Shown one piece after another: positions 35,167 to 45,732 of a stretch of DNA of 64,000 nucleotides (position 1 is its first letter; every line of letters begins with the position of its first letter). Origin of the DNA: Agelas oroides (Eukaryota; Porifera; Demospongiae; Agelasida; Agelasidae); assembly GCA_949130485.1 (NCBI GenBank), contig OX422191.1, forward strand, positions 6,325,754 to 6,389,753, given 5' to 3'. A model generated the notes under the pieces. That model saw only the letters and a list, made by a program, of their open reading frames with translations. It was not told where the DNA came from and did not search any database. The position numbers and the translations under genes were made by a program.

Positions 35167-36234
35167 ATGTCGTTTTCAAACTGCCGACCTAATGGCGATG
35201 CAGCTTTATGTAGTCAGCAGGAGCGTCATCAAGTGGTCACTCCCAAAGCCAAACACCGTAATGCTCCGCTGAGAGAAGATGTACGTGCATTTACAGCAGG
35301 AATTGCAGTCAGTTTCTTCTTGACCTTCCTCATTTACGCCCTCTCCTATCGCCTGGAGAGTGTGCCGCATTTTCCTGACAGAGGGTACCTGTGGTACTAC
35401 TGGGTACTCAAAGAACCAACTTTCTGGACACGATTCTCTGTTTGGGGGTTGTACCTTTGCCACCAGTTTGCACACTGGACGTGCATTTACTACGGACAAA
35501 ATCATCTAACGACAACAACTACAAAATTACAACCCATTCACTACATCTCATTAGCTGTCAATCTGCTATTCAGTGTGCTCCATGTGATTCAAACACATGT
35601 AACTTATGACGGCACTGCACAAGATACGAGTATCCTGAGTTCCCAAGGATCCGTCATTGTCCTCTTGATATGGGTCCTTCTAATGGAAAACAACACACGT
35701 GGGTTGGTCTTTGGATACCCAGCACCAATATCAAAAGAGCTCATCCACTTTGCACGCAAGTATCATGGCTATTACTTCTCATGGGCTGTTGTCTACACAT
35801 TCTGGTATCACCCTGCAGAAGCCACACAGGGCCATCTCTGGGGATTTTTCTATACATTCCTTCTTCTTCTCCAGGGAAGCCTCTTCCTAACCCGCATCCA
35901 CTTGAATCGATGGTGGAAGCTCACACTTGAGGTGCTTGTCTTGTTCCATGGGGTGATTGTTGCTTATGTCACTCAAGGACTAGAAATGTGGACCATGTTT
36001 CTCACAGGGTTTTTGGCTATGTTTGTGATTACACAGATGCATGGTTTAAGACTGAGTTTTGCTGCAAAACTGGTACTTGCTCTGTCAATTGTCATTCCAT
36101 GTGTGGTTATTTATAGCAACAAGGAGCTTTATCGACTGAACGAGCCCATCAGGATCCCCTTCATCAACTATCTTGGAGTGTTTGTCCTTGCAGGCATATT
36201 GTATGTGGTTAGGATTGTGAAAATGGCTTTGTAG
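35167..36234 (+). CDS. multi-pass membrane protein of unknown function, single exon
   Basis: A 355-residue open frame from ATG at 35167 to TAG at 36232. After a hydrophilic head of about 38 residues there are nine or ten hydrophobic segments, beginning with FTAGIAVSFFLTFLIYALSY and ending with YLGVFVLAGILYVVRIV. Polar marks within membrane stretches include HQFAHWTCIYY, ARKYHGYYFSWAVVYTFWYH, LTRIHLNRWW and ITQMHGL; the repeated His and Trp residues may bind a cofactor or ion, which is inference. There is no signal peptide ahead of the first helix. I do not recognise a named family. The lack of introns over the whole protein may reflect a retrocopy or transfer, or may simply be ancestral. Confidence 0.85.
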   Translation: MSFSNCRPNGDAALCSQQERHQVVTPKAKHRNAPLREDVRAFTAGIAVSFFLTFLIYALSYRLESVPHFPDRGYLWYYWVLKEPTFWTRFSVWGLYLCHQFAHWTCIYYGQNHLTTTTTKLQPIHYISLAVNLLFSVLHVIQTHVTYDGTAQDTSILSSQGSVIVLLIWVLLMENNTRGLVFGYPAPISKELIHFARKYHGYYFSWAVVYTFWYHPAEATQGHLWGFFYTFLLLLQGSLFLTRIHLNRWWKLTLEVLVLFHGVIVAYVTQGLEMWTMFLTGFLAMFVITQMHGLRLSFAAKLVLALSIVIPCVVIYSNKELYRLNEPIRIPFINYLGVFVLAGILYVVRIVKMAL

Positions 36235-36850
36235 AGAAATGCTGCTCAATCTATGTATTGTGTGCTGTATATATACCGTCATTACTGTTATGTAGTGTAT
36301 TGTATATAAGTCATCATCATAATCATTACTATATTACCATGATGATCATAACTATAATACCTTGAATGATATGTAGTGGCCTTACGTTAGATTGAATTTT
36401 CTGGAAGTTACTTCTTACATAAAACTGGACCTTACTTTGGGTGAGAATGTACAAGTGTGCTTTCACTAGCTGGGTAAGTGTATATATATAGCTGGTCAGT
36501 TTACTAAGATTGTGTACAGACCTTGGCAAACTCTACTGTGAAGACTGTGGACACCCCTTCAATCTTTAGTGAGTGATCTGTTCATTGTTTCATAATCTAT
36601 AGTTGACTCTGTTTTCAAGTGTCATTCTAGGAAGTGTACTTTTTGGTTTCAGTGATTATCTTACACAAAACTTAGAGAAATAAGTTTAGAGTTAGACTCT
36701 GGTTTAAAAAGAATCATGAATTTCCTGAATCAAATTTCACCTAATTATGTAATAATGGATTATGAGTAGCAAGGTAATGAAGGCACTACTGTATTATCAG
36801 GACAATGTATGATAATAACTAGGCAAATTTGGTGCATTGTGGGGTAGGTG
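36235..36850. other. 3' flank of the membrane protein gene
   Basis: AT-rich, with no gene. Short tandem tcatcatcataatcatt lies near 36312. The 3' UTR probably lies in the first few hundred bases. Confidence 0.4.
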
Positions 36851-37513
36851 CTCTTCAGTCTTCACCCTACCATGATGACTGGGAGCACTTCAGTCTTCAC
36901 CCGACCATGAGGACTGGGAGCACTTCAGTCTTCACCCGACCATGATGACTGGGAGCACTTCAGTCTTCACCCAACCATGATGACTGGGAGCACTTCAGTC
37001 TTCACCCAACCATGAGGACTGGGTGCTCTTCAGTCTTCACCCGACCATGATGACTGGGAGCACTTCAGTCTTCACCCGACCATGATGACTGGGAGCACTT
37101 CAGTCTTCACCCGACCATGATGACTGGGAGCACTTCAGTCTTCACCCGACCATGATGACTGGGAGCACTTCAGTCTTCACCCGACCATGATGACTGGGAG
37201 CACTTCAGTCTTCACCCGACCATGATGACTGGGAGCACTTCAGTCTTCACCCGACCATGATGACTGGGAGCACTTCAGTCTTCACCCGACCATGATGACT
37301 GGGAGCACTTCAGTCTTCACCCGACCATGATGACTGGGAGCACTTCAGTCTTCACCCGACCATGATGACTGGGAGCACTTCAGTCTTCACCCGACCATGA
37401 GGACTGGGAGCACTTCAGTCTTCACCCGACCATGAGGACTGGGAGCACTTCAGTCTTCACCCGACCATGAGGACTGGGAGCACTTCAGTCTTCACCCGAC
37501 CATGAGGACTGGG
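36851..37513. repeat. 35-bp minisatellite, about 19 copies
   Basis: The unit is cttcagtcttcacccgacca followed by tgatgactgggagca. Copies differ at a few sites: atgatgact versus atgaggact, cccgacc versus cccaacc or ccctacc, and gggagca versus gggtgct. The central block of copies (about 37050-37390) is uniform; variant copies lie at the ends, a sign of recent homogenisation. CAGTC and GACTG within the unit can pair. Confidence 0.95.
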
Positions 37514-38049
37514 TGTTTGGGAGTCTAAAATTGCATTAGTGTTCTTTAATAACCTACATTTCTGCTGACAGTTTATGCGATTTCGCTTGTGACTGACCCA
37601 TTGATTTTGAGTCATGCAGTAACAACCTTGACAATATCAAAGCTGTAGATACACACATTTTACTTTGGATTGAACATACCTGGAACATCATGTGCCTATA
37701 CTTCAGTTGTCTTAAAATCCTTAATAATTTCACTTTGAGGCCAGCGCTTGGCACCCTGAATGCTCTGTATGTAGCCTGATCCCCTACACTAAACTAATGT
37801 ATTATGGCAGTGCATCAATTTGCCCACAGTATACAGGTCATGTATATCTTTGTGTACAGCACAATAACTGTGTGGTAGCAGCTAAGCATTTAGCAAGCAC
37901 ATATCACTGAATATGGCATACATTACTCTCAGTGATATCATGCACCACATATACACTCGTGATGTAGCTACATGCATACTTGTGGACTTCCATTATGACC
38001 ATTCTGTTTCGTGTATACTGACGCAGAATCTGGATGGTATCATCAATGT
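37514..38049. other. non-coding spacer
   Basis: No gene or clear repeat is seen apart from the start of the hAT-like MITE at 38050. Confidence 0.5.
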
Positions 38050-38356
38050 CAGGCCCGTAGCCAGGATTTGTAGAAGGGGGGTTACATGGATGTCTGATTT
38101 GTATGTATGCGTGCATAAGCATGCAGGACTATATAGGGGGTGTGGGGGCATGCTCCCCCAGCAAATTTTTAGAAATTAGATGCTCTGCAACCAGACAGTT
38201 TGGACAGCGGTGATTCTCAAAAGCAGTGAGACTAGTGGCCCACTTTCAAACGGTAGGACACTTAAAATGTACAGTTAAGCGGTGTAAATATAATCTTCTG
38301 GAAGTCAAAAGGGGGGTTCGAGCGAACCCCCTCGAATTCCCCTGCCTACAGGCCTG
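38050..38356. mobile_element. CAGGCCCGTAGCC-type MITE, 5-bp target duplication
   Basis: The left end is CAGGCCCGTAGCCAGG and the right end is CCTGCCTACAGGCCTG, flanked by AATGT on both sides (38045-38049 and 38357-38361). It contains the palindrome gggggcatgctccccc and a ggggggttcgagcgaacccc hairpin near the right end. The same family is at 62926-63448 and at the ends of 44635-47928. CAGGG-type ends with 5-bp duplications suggest a hAT5-like group. Confidence 0.85.
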
Positions 38357-39104
38357 AATGTATTTCTCATGTTGGAAAAAGGTACAGTGATAGACTTGTG
38401 GACTGATTGTTGCTGGATCCAGCAACAACTTTCTCTAGGTCTTTCAAGCTGTGAATTTCCTCTATCAGGACTCTTGAGACGCAGTTCAAACCTATTCAAA
38501 CATGCAGCTCATGGCCATCCTTCACATTCAGGTAAACCTCACAGTCCTAACTACTCCTGATCTTCTGAGGGGTTCATCTTCCCAGTTGAGGTCAAATGGA
38601 GGCAGGTTGTCAATTGCCATTGCCAACTGGGTTGTTGTATTTTGTCGATCTATTGAACTTGATTAAACTGAATGAACCTGCTAGAGATGTATCTTCACAT
38701 TCATGACGGATCCTTATAGCTTTGTGCAGGTTAAGTTATCAAGCATCCATATCCCTTTGTTCACTCGATCCTTGTAACTAGCTTCATTTGTTAGCCTTTT
38801 GAGGCACCAATGTGATTCATAGCTGCGATTGCTGTAGTTTGATTAGTCAATGATATAATTACTGCAACTCATTGCTTGTCTGCTTGTGTCCCTAACTCTC
38901 AGGAGGAGAGTACAAGGATTTTTCTCTTCCACTGCCAGATCATCCTACCTTCAGAAGCATTTTACCTCACACCCCTAAGCCAGTTGAACAGATGGAGGAG
39001 CTTGGTCAAGGACAAACTGTTTGATCTTTGAGACTATGGCATTAATGGAAAAGTGATCAAACCTCTTCAGGGTAACGAGACCATGAAGAAGAAAAGAAGC
39101 TTGT
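38357..39104. other. non-coding, possible decayed coding fragments
   Basis: There is one reading frame of 63 codons (38369-38560). Another stretch after a ctctcag near 38900 reads GGEYKDFSLPLPDHPTFRS and ends in a stop. Neither matches anything I recognise, so I do not call a gene. Confidence 0.35.
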
Positions 39105-39108
39105 TTAA

Positions 39109-40125
39109 GGTGGCAGGGAACCCTGCGTTTTCAAGGTCAACATACCTGGAATCCAAGCTCATAGAATTCTTTGTCTTTGTAAACGTTTAGCGCACAGTCC
39201 GTTTGGGAGTCTTCATCCGTTCACTGTCCGTAAAATTGGGGATTTTCCCCATTTCCTGTCGGCATTGCCATCCAATAATCAGTTTATAATTAAGTTAGTT
39301 AAGATGTGGCCTGGCGGAACCCCTCATGTGGTGGTCGGAACTTTGAAGATAAGCTTAGATCGACTTTAAAAAAAATAAATAAATAAATAAAAAAACAGAG
39401 GAGTTTTAGTAGAGTGCTGTAGTGTCAGTGGTTGTGAGTAGTGTGTAATGCCTGCTTGTGAAAGCTAGCTTGTGTCTAGAAGCAGCAGAAAGGCTACAGT
39501 GGCCAAGACTGAACTCACTGGGTAGGCCCAGGTCTTGCGATCGTATGCCAAGCCTAGTAGGTGACCGTGGCCCAGTGCTCCGAGTGCCGGGCTGGGCTTT
39601 AACTAGAATGCGCAATATATCGTTGGTACAACACTGCCGTATACAAGAAAGCTGAAGAGGGTTTGTGTGTGGAACAGAGCCGTGAGTTGTTTAGCGACAT
39701 AATGGGGAGAGGTGGGGCTAGTAATGCTTGCTTCCACTCGTGAATGAGCCCCTCCCGTAGACAAGCTGTGAATTTTTTGAAATGTGCTTTCATTTTGGTG
39801 CAGTCAAAGTTGTCCATTCCAAGAGTAGTGACAAACATGAGTGTAGCCTGACTTTGAGAGTAGCTCTGAGCAAAAGCTAACACAGATTGGTTTGAGATAC
39901 ATTGGTGGTTAGGATGCTACCTACAGTGAGCATGTAGATGCGTCCATCGAGTGGCAATTTTGGGTTCATGAATACATTAATGAGCTAGTAAAACCCTTTT
40001 TAAAATTAGGCAAAGAAAGATTACCCTAAAGCAAACCCTAACCCTAAACTAGGAGTAACCCTGGTCCTGACTGTAACCCATGTTTATGTTTTTGTTAACC
40101 TCCGCCGAGTGACGGGCGTGCCACC
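39109..40125. mobile_element. 1,017-bp TTAA-flanked element (GGTGGCA ends), copy 1
   Basis: The ends are GGTGGCA and TGCCACC, flanked by TTAA (39105-39108 and 40126-40129). It is inverted relative to the 998-bp copy at 60186-61183, and the two align over nearly their whole length. TTAA targets fit the piggyBac or Kolobok superfamilies. The 94- and 91-codon frames that the two copies share (39599-39883 minus; 60433-60708 plus) match no transposase I know, so the elements look non-autonomous. Confidence 0.82.
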
Positions 40126-40129
40126 TTAA

Positions 40130-40495
40130 AATGGGTTACCTCAGTTGCAGGATCTATACCACCTCCTACTTTTACCACAGTGTAGGGTTACACTGTTTGT
40201 GTACTCAAAGTTCCAATATGGCATGAATACTTGCATAAAAGCACGTAAATGCTGCCCAAAGGTTAGCCAATAGTGCATGAATATAGTCCGAGTTCCACCC
40301 TCTTTTGGCACAAACATGCAAAAACAAATTGAATTTCATTTGCAACCCAATTGCTAGAAACCTGCACTGGACAAGGGGTATAACCCTAAACCCTGGCAAA
40401 AGTACGTGAGCCACTGCCTGGACCTAGATGAATCCCAGACTGCAATTGAGATGACCTTTTCTGGGATAAATTAACCTCCAATTTTTTACAGTGGA
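40130..40495. mobile_element. CACTGTAAAAA-type MITE, left end missing
   Basis: It is collinear with 2702-3047 and adds the right end missing there (gggataaattaacctccaat...TTTTTTACAGTG). Its left boundary is the TTAA of the element at 39109-40125. The missing left part is not found on the other side of that element, so a rearrangement rather than a simple insertion occurred. Confidence 0.75.
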
Positions 40496-40549
40496 CTGAG
40501 GATGGAGAAGTTACTGGCAAGAGTTTATAAACTCTTGTTACTGGTGATC

Positions 40550-40926
40550 AGCAGATAGCGGAGGTATTCAACAAATACTTCACAAGCCTGTTTACCAGTA
40601 CTACAAGTGTGTGTAATTTACTCCTGGAGGAAATGAGTGGTGTGAAACAGGGTTCAAGTTTCGTAAACTTACTATTGAAGATACCCAGAAAGAGCTAAAA
40701 TCCCTTGATATGAACAAGGCAACTGGCCTTGACGGGATATCAGCTAAGTGCCTCCGAATAACAGCACAAGCAATTGCTGGTAGTTTGAACCATCTGTTCA
40801 ATTTAAGTCTTGCAAGAGGAGAAATTCCTCAGGAATGGAAAACTGCTAGAGTTACACCCATCTTCAAAGCTGGCAGTGAGATGAACATAGAAAACTATCA
40901 GCCAATCTCTGTCCTGCCTGTAGTTG
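40550..40926 (+). pseudogene. LINE reverse transcriptase fragment
   Basis: The translation reads EVFNKYFTSLF, then in another frame FRKLTIEDTQKELKSLD, KATGLDGISAKCL, HLFNLSLARGEIPQEWKTA and VTPIFKAGSEMNIENYQPIS. This is the N-terminal part of a non-LTR reverse transcriptase domain (Jockey/CR1/L2-like), ahead of the catalytic YxDD box. There is a frameshift near 40650. The fragment is cut off at 40926 by a TTAA-flanked element, and about 130 residues remain. Confidence 0.85.
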
Positions 40927-40930
40927 TTAA

Positions 40931-41120
40931 GGTGGCAGGGAACCCTGCATTTTCAAGGTCAACAAACCTGGAATCCAAGCTGATAGAATTCTATGTCTTT
41001 GTAAACTTTTAGCGCACAGTCCATTTTGGGGTCTTCATCCGTTCACTGTCCGTAAAATTGGGGATTTTTCCCATTTCCTGTCGGCATTGACATCCAATAA
41101 TCAGTTTATAATTAAGTTAG
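40931..41120. mobile_element. short TTAA-flanked partial copy of the GGTGGCA element
   Basis: It matches the first 190 bp or so of 39109-40125 and is flanked by TTAA on both sides (40927-40930 and 41121-41124). The right border falls at a TTAA that also exists inside the full copy (gttagTTAAgatgtgg). It interrupts the LINE fragment. Confidence 0.75.
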
Positions 41121-41124
41121 TTAA

Positions 41125-42965
41125 ACAACAGTTTAGCCACTTACATCAGGTAGACTAATATCAAGCGTTTCAATCCAAAACTCAGTCCAAAAATCAGTCC
41201 ATAGTCCAGTCCAGAGTCCAGAGTCCAGGTTTTACACCAACCCTACAGTGCTTCGGGCAGATATTACACGCGCGTGATGCACGAGTATAAAGCAGGCGAA
41301 GGGTGCCTCGCTATTCACGATTTGATAAACTGATGTCTGGCTCCTCCCTTGAGGGTAAAGCTTTTTTCAGAAGCCACAAAACTCTGAACTCCTACTTCAG
41401 CTAAGTATATAGCAGTGAACTTTTTTCCTAAAGCCTACTAAGAAAGATTTTACCTACGTGTAGGACTGAACTCTGAAGTGTTCGAGCCAAGGTAAACCTG
41501 CAGCACTAACCTTCCGTGAGCATCTTGGGGTGCGGTTACTTTGCTCGTAATATAGATCAATCTATATGTATGGAACGATCATACTGGAGGCAGCAAAGCC
41601 CTGGGAATGAAGCTACGTTCTGTGTGACATGAGTGAGCTTTGCACATCATGAGCTCTGTGCACTGTGAGTAAAGTACACTGTAAACAAAAATGTGGTTAG
41701 TTTAACCATATTTGTAGGTTATCTCAGTTGTACCAGATTGATATCATTATCAGAAGTCCCAGGAATGCTTCTAAAATAGAAATTCCATCAAAGAGCTTCT
41801 GCTTCCTTCAGAAGTCTTACTAGTGGATACATTACTGGCATTTCTACCATAACTGTGTAACCAAACCTTTACCAGGAAATGCTAATTGATAGCTCTTCTG
41901 AAAAGAAGAAGACTTGTTTAGAAGCATTTCTTGAACTTCAAGATGTGTACAATACACATGCAACTGAGATAACTGAAGTATGGTTGAAGTAACCAAAATG
42001 TTTTTACAGTATAATATATCCATACACACATTCTCCACAGGGTTAGCTATAATGACTCAGACAGCTCTCCGTTAGGTACATGCAACATGCACCCTTCACA
42101 CACGCACACACCCTAAGATGTCTGTCAGGTGAACATTCATGCCCTGATTTTGGCTGCATAGTTAGACTACATGACATTAGAATCAAGTAGATTTAAGTAG
42201 AGTCAAGTAGAGCCATGGTAGAGTGTATCTAATACACTTGATAGCTTCGATCTCACTGGCAACTGAATGTTGCCTACACAACAAAGCTTCAAGAGCCATA
42301 GATTATGCCATAGTCAAAACTACTGCTGGGGAGGAGCTTTGATGGAGTGCTAGGGAATAGCTTATCTGTCACTATGCGCATCTCCCTACTGTGAATGCTC
42401 CAACTTCCAGCTCTTGGAAAGACATTTATATAAAAATGGACTTTGAGATCCTTCATGAGGCTGTCCCTGGTGTCTAGCTATTTCTAGCTACCTCATACTC
42501 CTGACGTCACTGCATGTGATGAAATCTCCCAAGCCTTCTCGTTCTATAATTGCATATAATCTCGGTTTTCTGAGTTAGATTTTTTTGTCACATGGGATAA
42601 GGCCTACTGTATAATCATTGGTCATAGCTAATTGCATTCTACATCCAGGACTGAAGCATCTGACAACTTAGAATGCTGTACAACATGGCTTACAAAAGCT
42701 TGAAAGGCCGTGAAGTCTCTTGGAAAAGCCATGAACAGTGAACAGTTGAATGTTTACTCCATGCACATATAAGTGGTCCGCGATTCTCTCAGATCAAAGA
42801 GCGCGAGCCCGCCCCACGTGACACCCATTTAGGCCCCATTATTGGATGCCGATGCCTAGTATAAAGCAAGCATGCACAATCTCCAGATGATTACGCGCTA
42901 TTAATAGACAGTCTGTCTGTTATTGTTTTTACGCTGGCTGCTCCTTTGCAGCTGTAGTGTCTGTG
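41125..42965. other. spacer upstream of the Ig gene
   Basis: It contains a short cagtccagagtccag tandem (about 41165-41230) and a CACTGTAAAC...TTTTTACAG MITE (about 41684-42011, with inverted blocks ggttatctcagttg / caactgagataac). The last 180 bases look like a promoter; see the separate entry. No coding exon is found. Confidence 0.5.
42815..42866 (+). promoter_or_regulatory. candidate promoter: E-box and TATA-like box
   Basis: CACGTG at 42815-42820 lies in ccgccccacgtgacac. ATTGG (inverted CCAAT) is at 42841-42845 and TATAAAG at 42860-42866, about 100 bp before the ATG at 42966. Position and spacing suit a core promoter with a bHLH-type (USF/TFE-like) site. Alternatively, ctcctttgcag just before the ATG could be a splice acceptor, which would move the true start upstream. 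Confidence 0.45.
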
Positions 42966-43533
42966 ATGTCAGGCACAATGTCGTCTAATCCTTCTCAGAG
43001 AAGAGTCTCTCCTCACACGTATCATTTAAGCTTCTTTCTCCTGAGAGTGCCTATCAGCATCCGTGGCCAGCCCGCACAGATCACCTCCGACGATGGACAT
43101 CTTACCATCGGCTGTCCTCCTGTTAGCATCACGTTCGACTCTCTCATTACTGAAGTCGATAATATTGTGAAGAGGTACGGTCTGGAAGGAGTGAGCAACT
43201 ACTGGTGTGACGACGTACCGCTATTTGAGCTGAAGCTATTCTCTCCAGATGACCTTAGGAGACTACTTCGCTCGGAAGAGATAGTGCGGAATGAACTTAC
43301 ATCCAGGATTGCTGCCGCGTTAGCAAAGAAGTCATCAGATATTGGTGAAGTATATGCGCACACTGAGTTGTACATGCTCACCCCTCGTCCTGAAAGCAAA
43401 GATGCACGTATCATCCGAGTGTCGTCAGAAAAAGATCTTGATACTTGCACCACAATCTGGGAGAGTGAAGTGTTCAATTTCGAGGCTCTGTTCCGTGGAT
43501 TCAGGACAGCTCCCAAAGGCATTTCCAACGAAG
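42966..43533 (+). CDS. Ig-repeat gene, first coding exon (N-terminal domain of unknown fold)
   Basis: The exon runs from ATG at 42966 (MSGTMSSNPSQRR...) to a splice donor g|gtaaat, leaving phase 1; it encodes 189 residues. After a basic, Ser-rich start there is a hydrophobic strand (YHLSFFLLRVPISI), a mixed region around FDSLITEVDNIVKRYGL, a helical block (SPDDLRRLLRSEEIVRNEL) and FEALFRGFRTAPKG at the end. No classical signal peptide is evident. I do not recognise the domain. Phase and strand match the downstream Ig exons, so joining them is likely but unproven over the 7 kb intron. A cytoplasmic Ig protein of the MALT1 kind is one possibility. Confidence 0.65.
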
Positions 43534-43628
43534 GTAAATTACGTTCATCTTGTGTGCTTCTGCAAATAGCTATATCTGTTAATAATAAACCCTGCCAAGA
43601 TTTAGGTGTGTATATATATCATTAACGG

Positions 43629-43885
43629 GGGTTGCTGGTGGCCTATTGGTTAAAGCACTGGACTGCGGATCAAAAGATCCAGGGTTCCAGTCCCACTAGC
43701 AGCAGAGATTTATTTCTCTTCTGGGTGCACTCAGCCCTACCTCAAAAAAAAATTGTGTAGAAGGTTTTCCTTCACGTCCTTCAGAGGGGACGTTAAGCCG
43801 TCAGTCCCGGGGAACCCCTTAATATTAGCCTAAGTGCTATTGGGGATTTCCTCGTTAACTGGGTATCCCAGGAAAAACTATACAA

Positions 43886-43916
<31 letters not shown>
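43629..43916 (+). repeat. tRNA-derived SINE with A-rich and AT tail
   Basis: The head has an A box (TGGCCTATTGGTTAAAGC, 43639-43656) and a B box (GGTTCCAGTCCC, 43683-43694), and its outer bases can pair as a weak acceptor stem (GCTGGTG / CACTAGC). A unique body follows (gaggggacgttaagccgtc...), then an A-run and (AT)n. The anticodon region is expanded, so this is not a working tRNA. It lies in the first intron of the Ig gene. Confidence 0.82.
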
Positions 43917-43918
<2 letters not shown>

Positions 43919-44485
43919 TTCAAACATGTTTGCCTGAAATTGGGTGTAATTTTATAGTTCTGTGTGGTTGTACATGCTAACAGTAGAAACGTTAACATTA
44001 AAATTTCTCAACTAGCTAGTGTAGCTAGCTGCATTGTGAATATCCTAACAGGATACTTTCAGTTTTCTCTGAATTGAAGCAATAAGCAAACCGGCATAGG
44101 CTTGAAGGAACTTGATATATCTGGTCTACACGCTTGTGAAAACCTTATGTAAATACCAGCAATCACCATGTAGCTATTTTAAACTTAATTTCACCAATGC
44201 TGGATTCAAGCAGCTTTCAAGGGTTAATGCATGTTGATACTCATGAATCTCAGAGATTATCTGGTGAAATATTGACAGCTTGGCATGGGTTGGATAAGTG
44301 GTGTTGAGTACTTAACTGACTTCAGAGGAGGGAGGATGTACTCATGTGATAAACTGATATTCCAAGGTCGAGAAGCATAGATACAAGTAGCCTCATAGCC
44401 AGGCCGCTTTTCCCGTTATCCACTGTTTGTGCATGTGCAGCAGTCATCTGTTTGCAGAAACTTGTGTGCAAAATGCAGAAGCGAG

Positions 44486-44492
44486 TGGGGGT

Positions 44493-44523
<31 letters not shown>

Positions 44524-44529
44524 GGGGGT
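44486..44529. repeat. poly-G tract
   Basis: About 35-40 consecutive G broken by single T, followed by ggacatgctccccccgaaaatttt. That downstream text is shared with the CAGGCCCGTAGCC MITE family (38130, 63005), so the tract probably grew from a gggggcatgctccccc palindrome of such an element. Confidence 0.85.
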
Positions 44530-44874
44530 CTAGGGACATGCTCCCCCCGAAAATTTTGGCTTCTCAGGTCAATTCTGAGGCTATTGTAGGCCATGTTGTC
44601 GCCTTGAATCTGGAGCACTTCAACCATACCTTTGCAGGCCCGTAGCCAGGATTTTCAGAAGGGGGGTTACATTGGTGTCTTGGTATGTATGTATGCATGA
44701 ATAAGCATGCAAGACTAGCCCTTCACAGAAGCATCCGGTCCTGTCCACCAACTTGGAGCAAATGCTACTCCACTGGACTTTTTTTGGACTGCTCTGGGAT
44801 CCTTCTTTCTTTGACCTTCAAGCTGACGAAACCAACCAGTATGCACAGCTGAAACAAGTGTCCAAGCCCCTTAA

Positions 44875-45732
44875 CACTGCAAAAAATACTTAGTTAAAAT
44901 GACCACTAGTGAATGGTTACTGCAGTTTCAAGGTTCATTGAACAGGTTGGTAGTATGATTAAAGGAATTCCAAACACAATTATCATCCATCAACCCCCTC
45001 ATAATTCCATCTGGCTTCAAAGAGCTAGCACACACTGTAAAAACATTTGGGTTACTTCAACCATATTTTGGTCATCTCAGTTGCATGCCTGTTGTGTACG
45101 TGACACGTTACAAACTTCAAGGGATGCTTCCAATTTGCTTAAATGTAGTTGAGACGCTTCTCCTTTTTGTTCACTTAGGATCTTCTTGCAGAAAGCCTAT
45201 TTGGCTACATTCCTGGCATTTCCACCATAACCATGCAACCAAGGAACTCCTCCAGGGGTGGATGTGTAGGATCAAAGAAACACTAAACCTTACCAGAAAT
45301 GCTAATTTATATATTATATAGGCCTTCTGCAAGATGATCCTAATTTAACAAAAGGGAGAAGCTTCTCAACTACACTTTGGTTCAAATCGTAAGCATCCCT
45401 TATGAAGTTCATAATGTTTCACTTACACAACGGGCATGCAACTGAGATGACCAAAATATGGTTGAAGGAACCCAAATGTTTTTACAGTGGACAGTTCATG
45501 TGCATCCACCTGCTGGCTATTATCTGGTTCTGAACCGGATAATAGCCAGCAGATGGATGGTATGTATTGGCTAGCAGACAAGTGTCTCTGCTAGCTCTTT
45601 GAACTTTGATGGATTGTGAGGGGAGTTGATTGATGATAATTGTGTTTTTGGTTCTTTAATCACCTGTTCAATGAACCCTGAAACTGCAGTAACCTTCACT
45701 GTTGTCATTTTAACCAAGCAGTTTTTGCAGTG
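44875..45732. mobile_element. CACTGCAAAAA-type MITE hosting another MITE
   Basis: The left end CACTGCAAAAAATACTTAG and the right end ...CAGTTTTTGCAGTG are inverted copies. About 120 bp of inner text is also inverted (ggttcattgaacagg / cctgttcaatgaacc; caattatcatccatcaa). The centre is filled by the CACTGTAAAAACATTTGGG element (45033-45490) and a short perfect palindrome around ggctattatctggttc (about 45505-45560). Confidence 0.78.
45033..45490. mobile_element. CACTGTAAAAACATTTGGG MITE
   Basis: The ends CACTGTAAAAACATTTGGGT and ACCCAAATGTTTTTACAGTG are near-perfect inverted repeats of about 60 bp (also tggtcatctcagttgcatg / catgcaactgagatgacca). The interior is collinear with 34310-34640. It is nested in the CACTGCAAAAA element. 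Confidence 0.82.

Noticed and set aside
38369-38560. Small gene at 38369-38560 with a donor-like gtaaac
   Set aside because: 63 codons without known domain; it starts at the border of a MITE and lacks a partner exon.
39599-39883. 94-codon frame shared with 60433-60708, considered as a transposase remnant
   Set aside because: It resembles no transposase known to me and overlaps other open frames; both copies are the same repeat.
43631-43703. Functional tRNA gene
   Set aside because: The boxes are present but the anticodon arm is expanded and the acceptor stem is weak; a SINE body follows.
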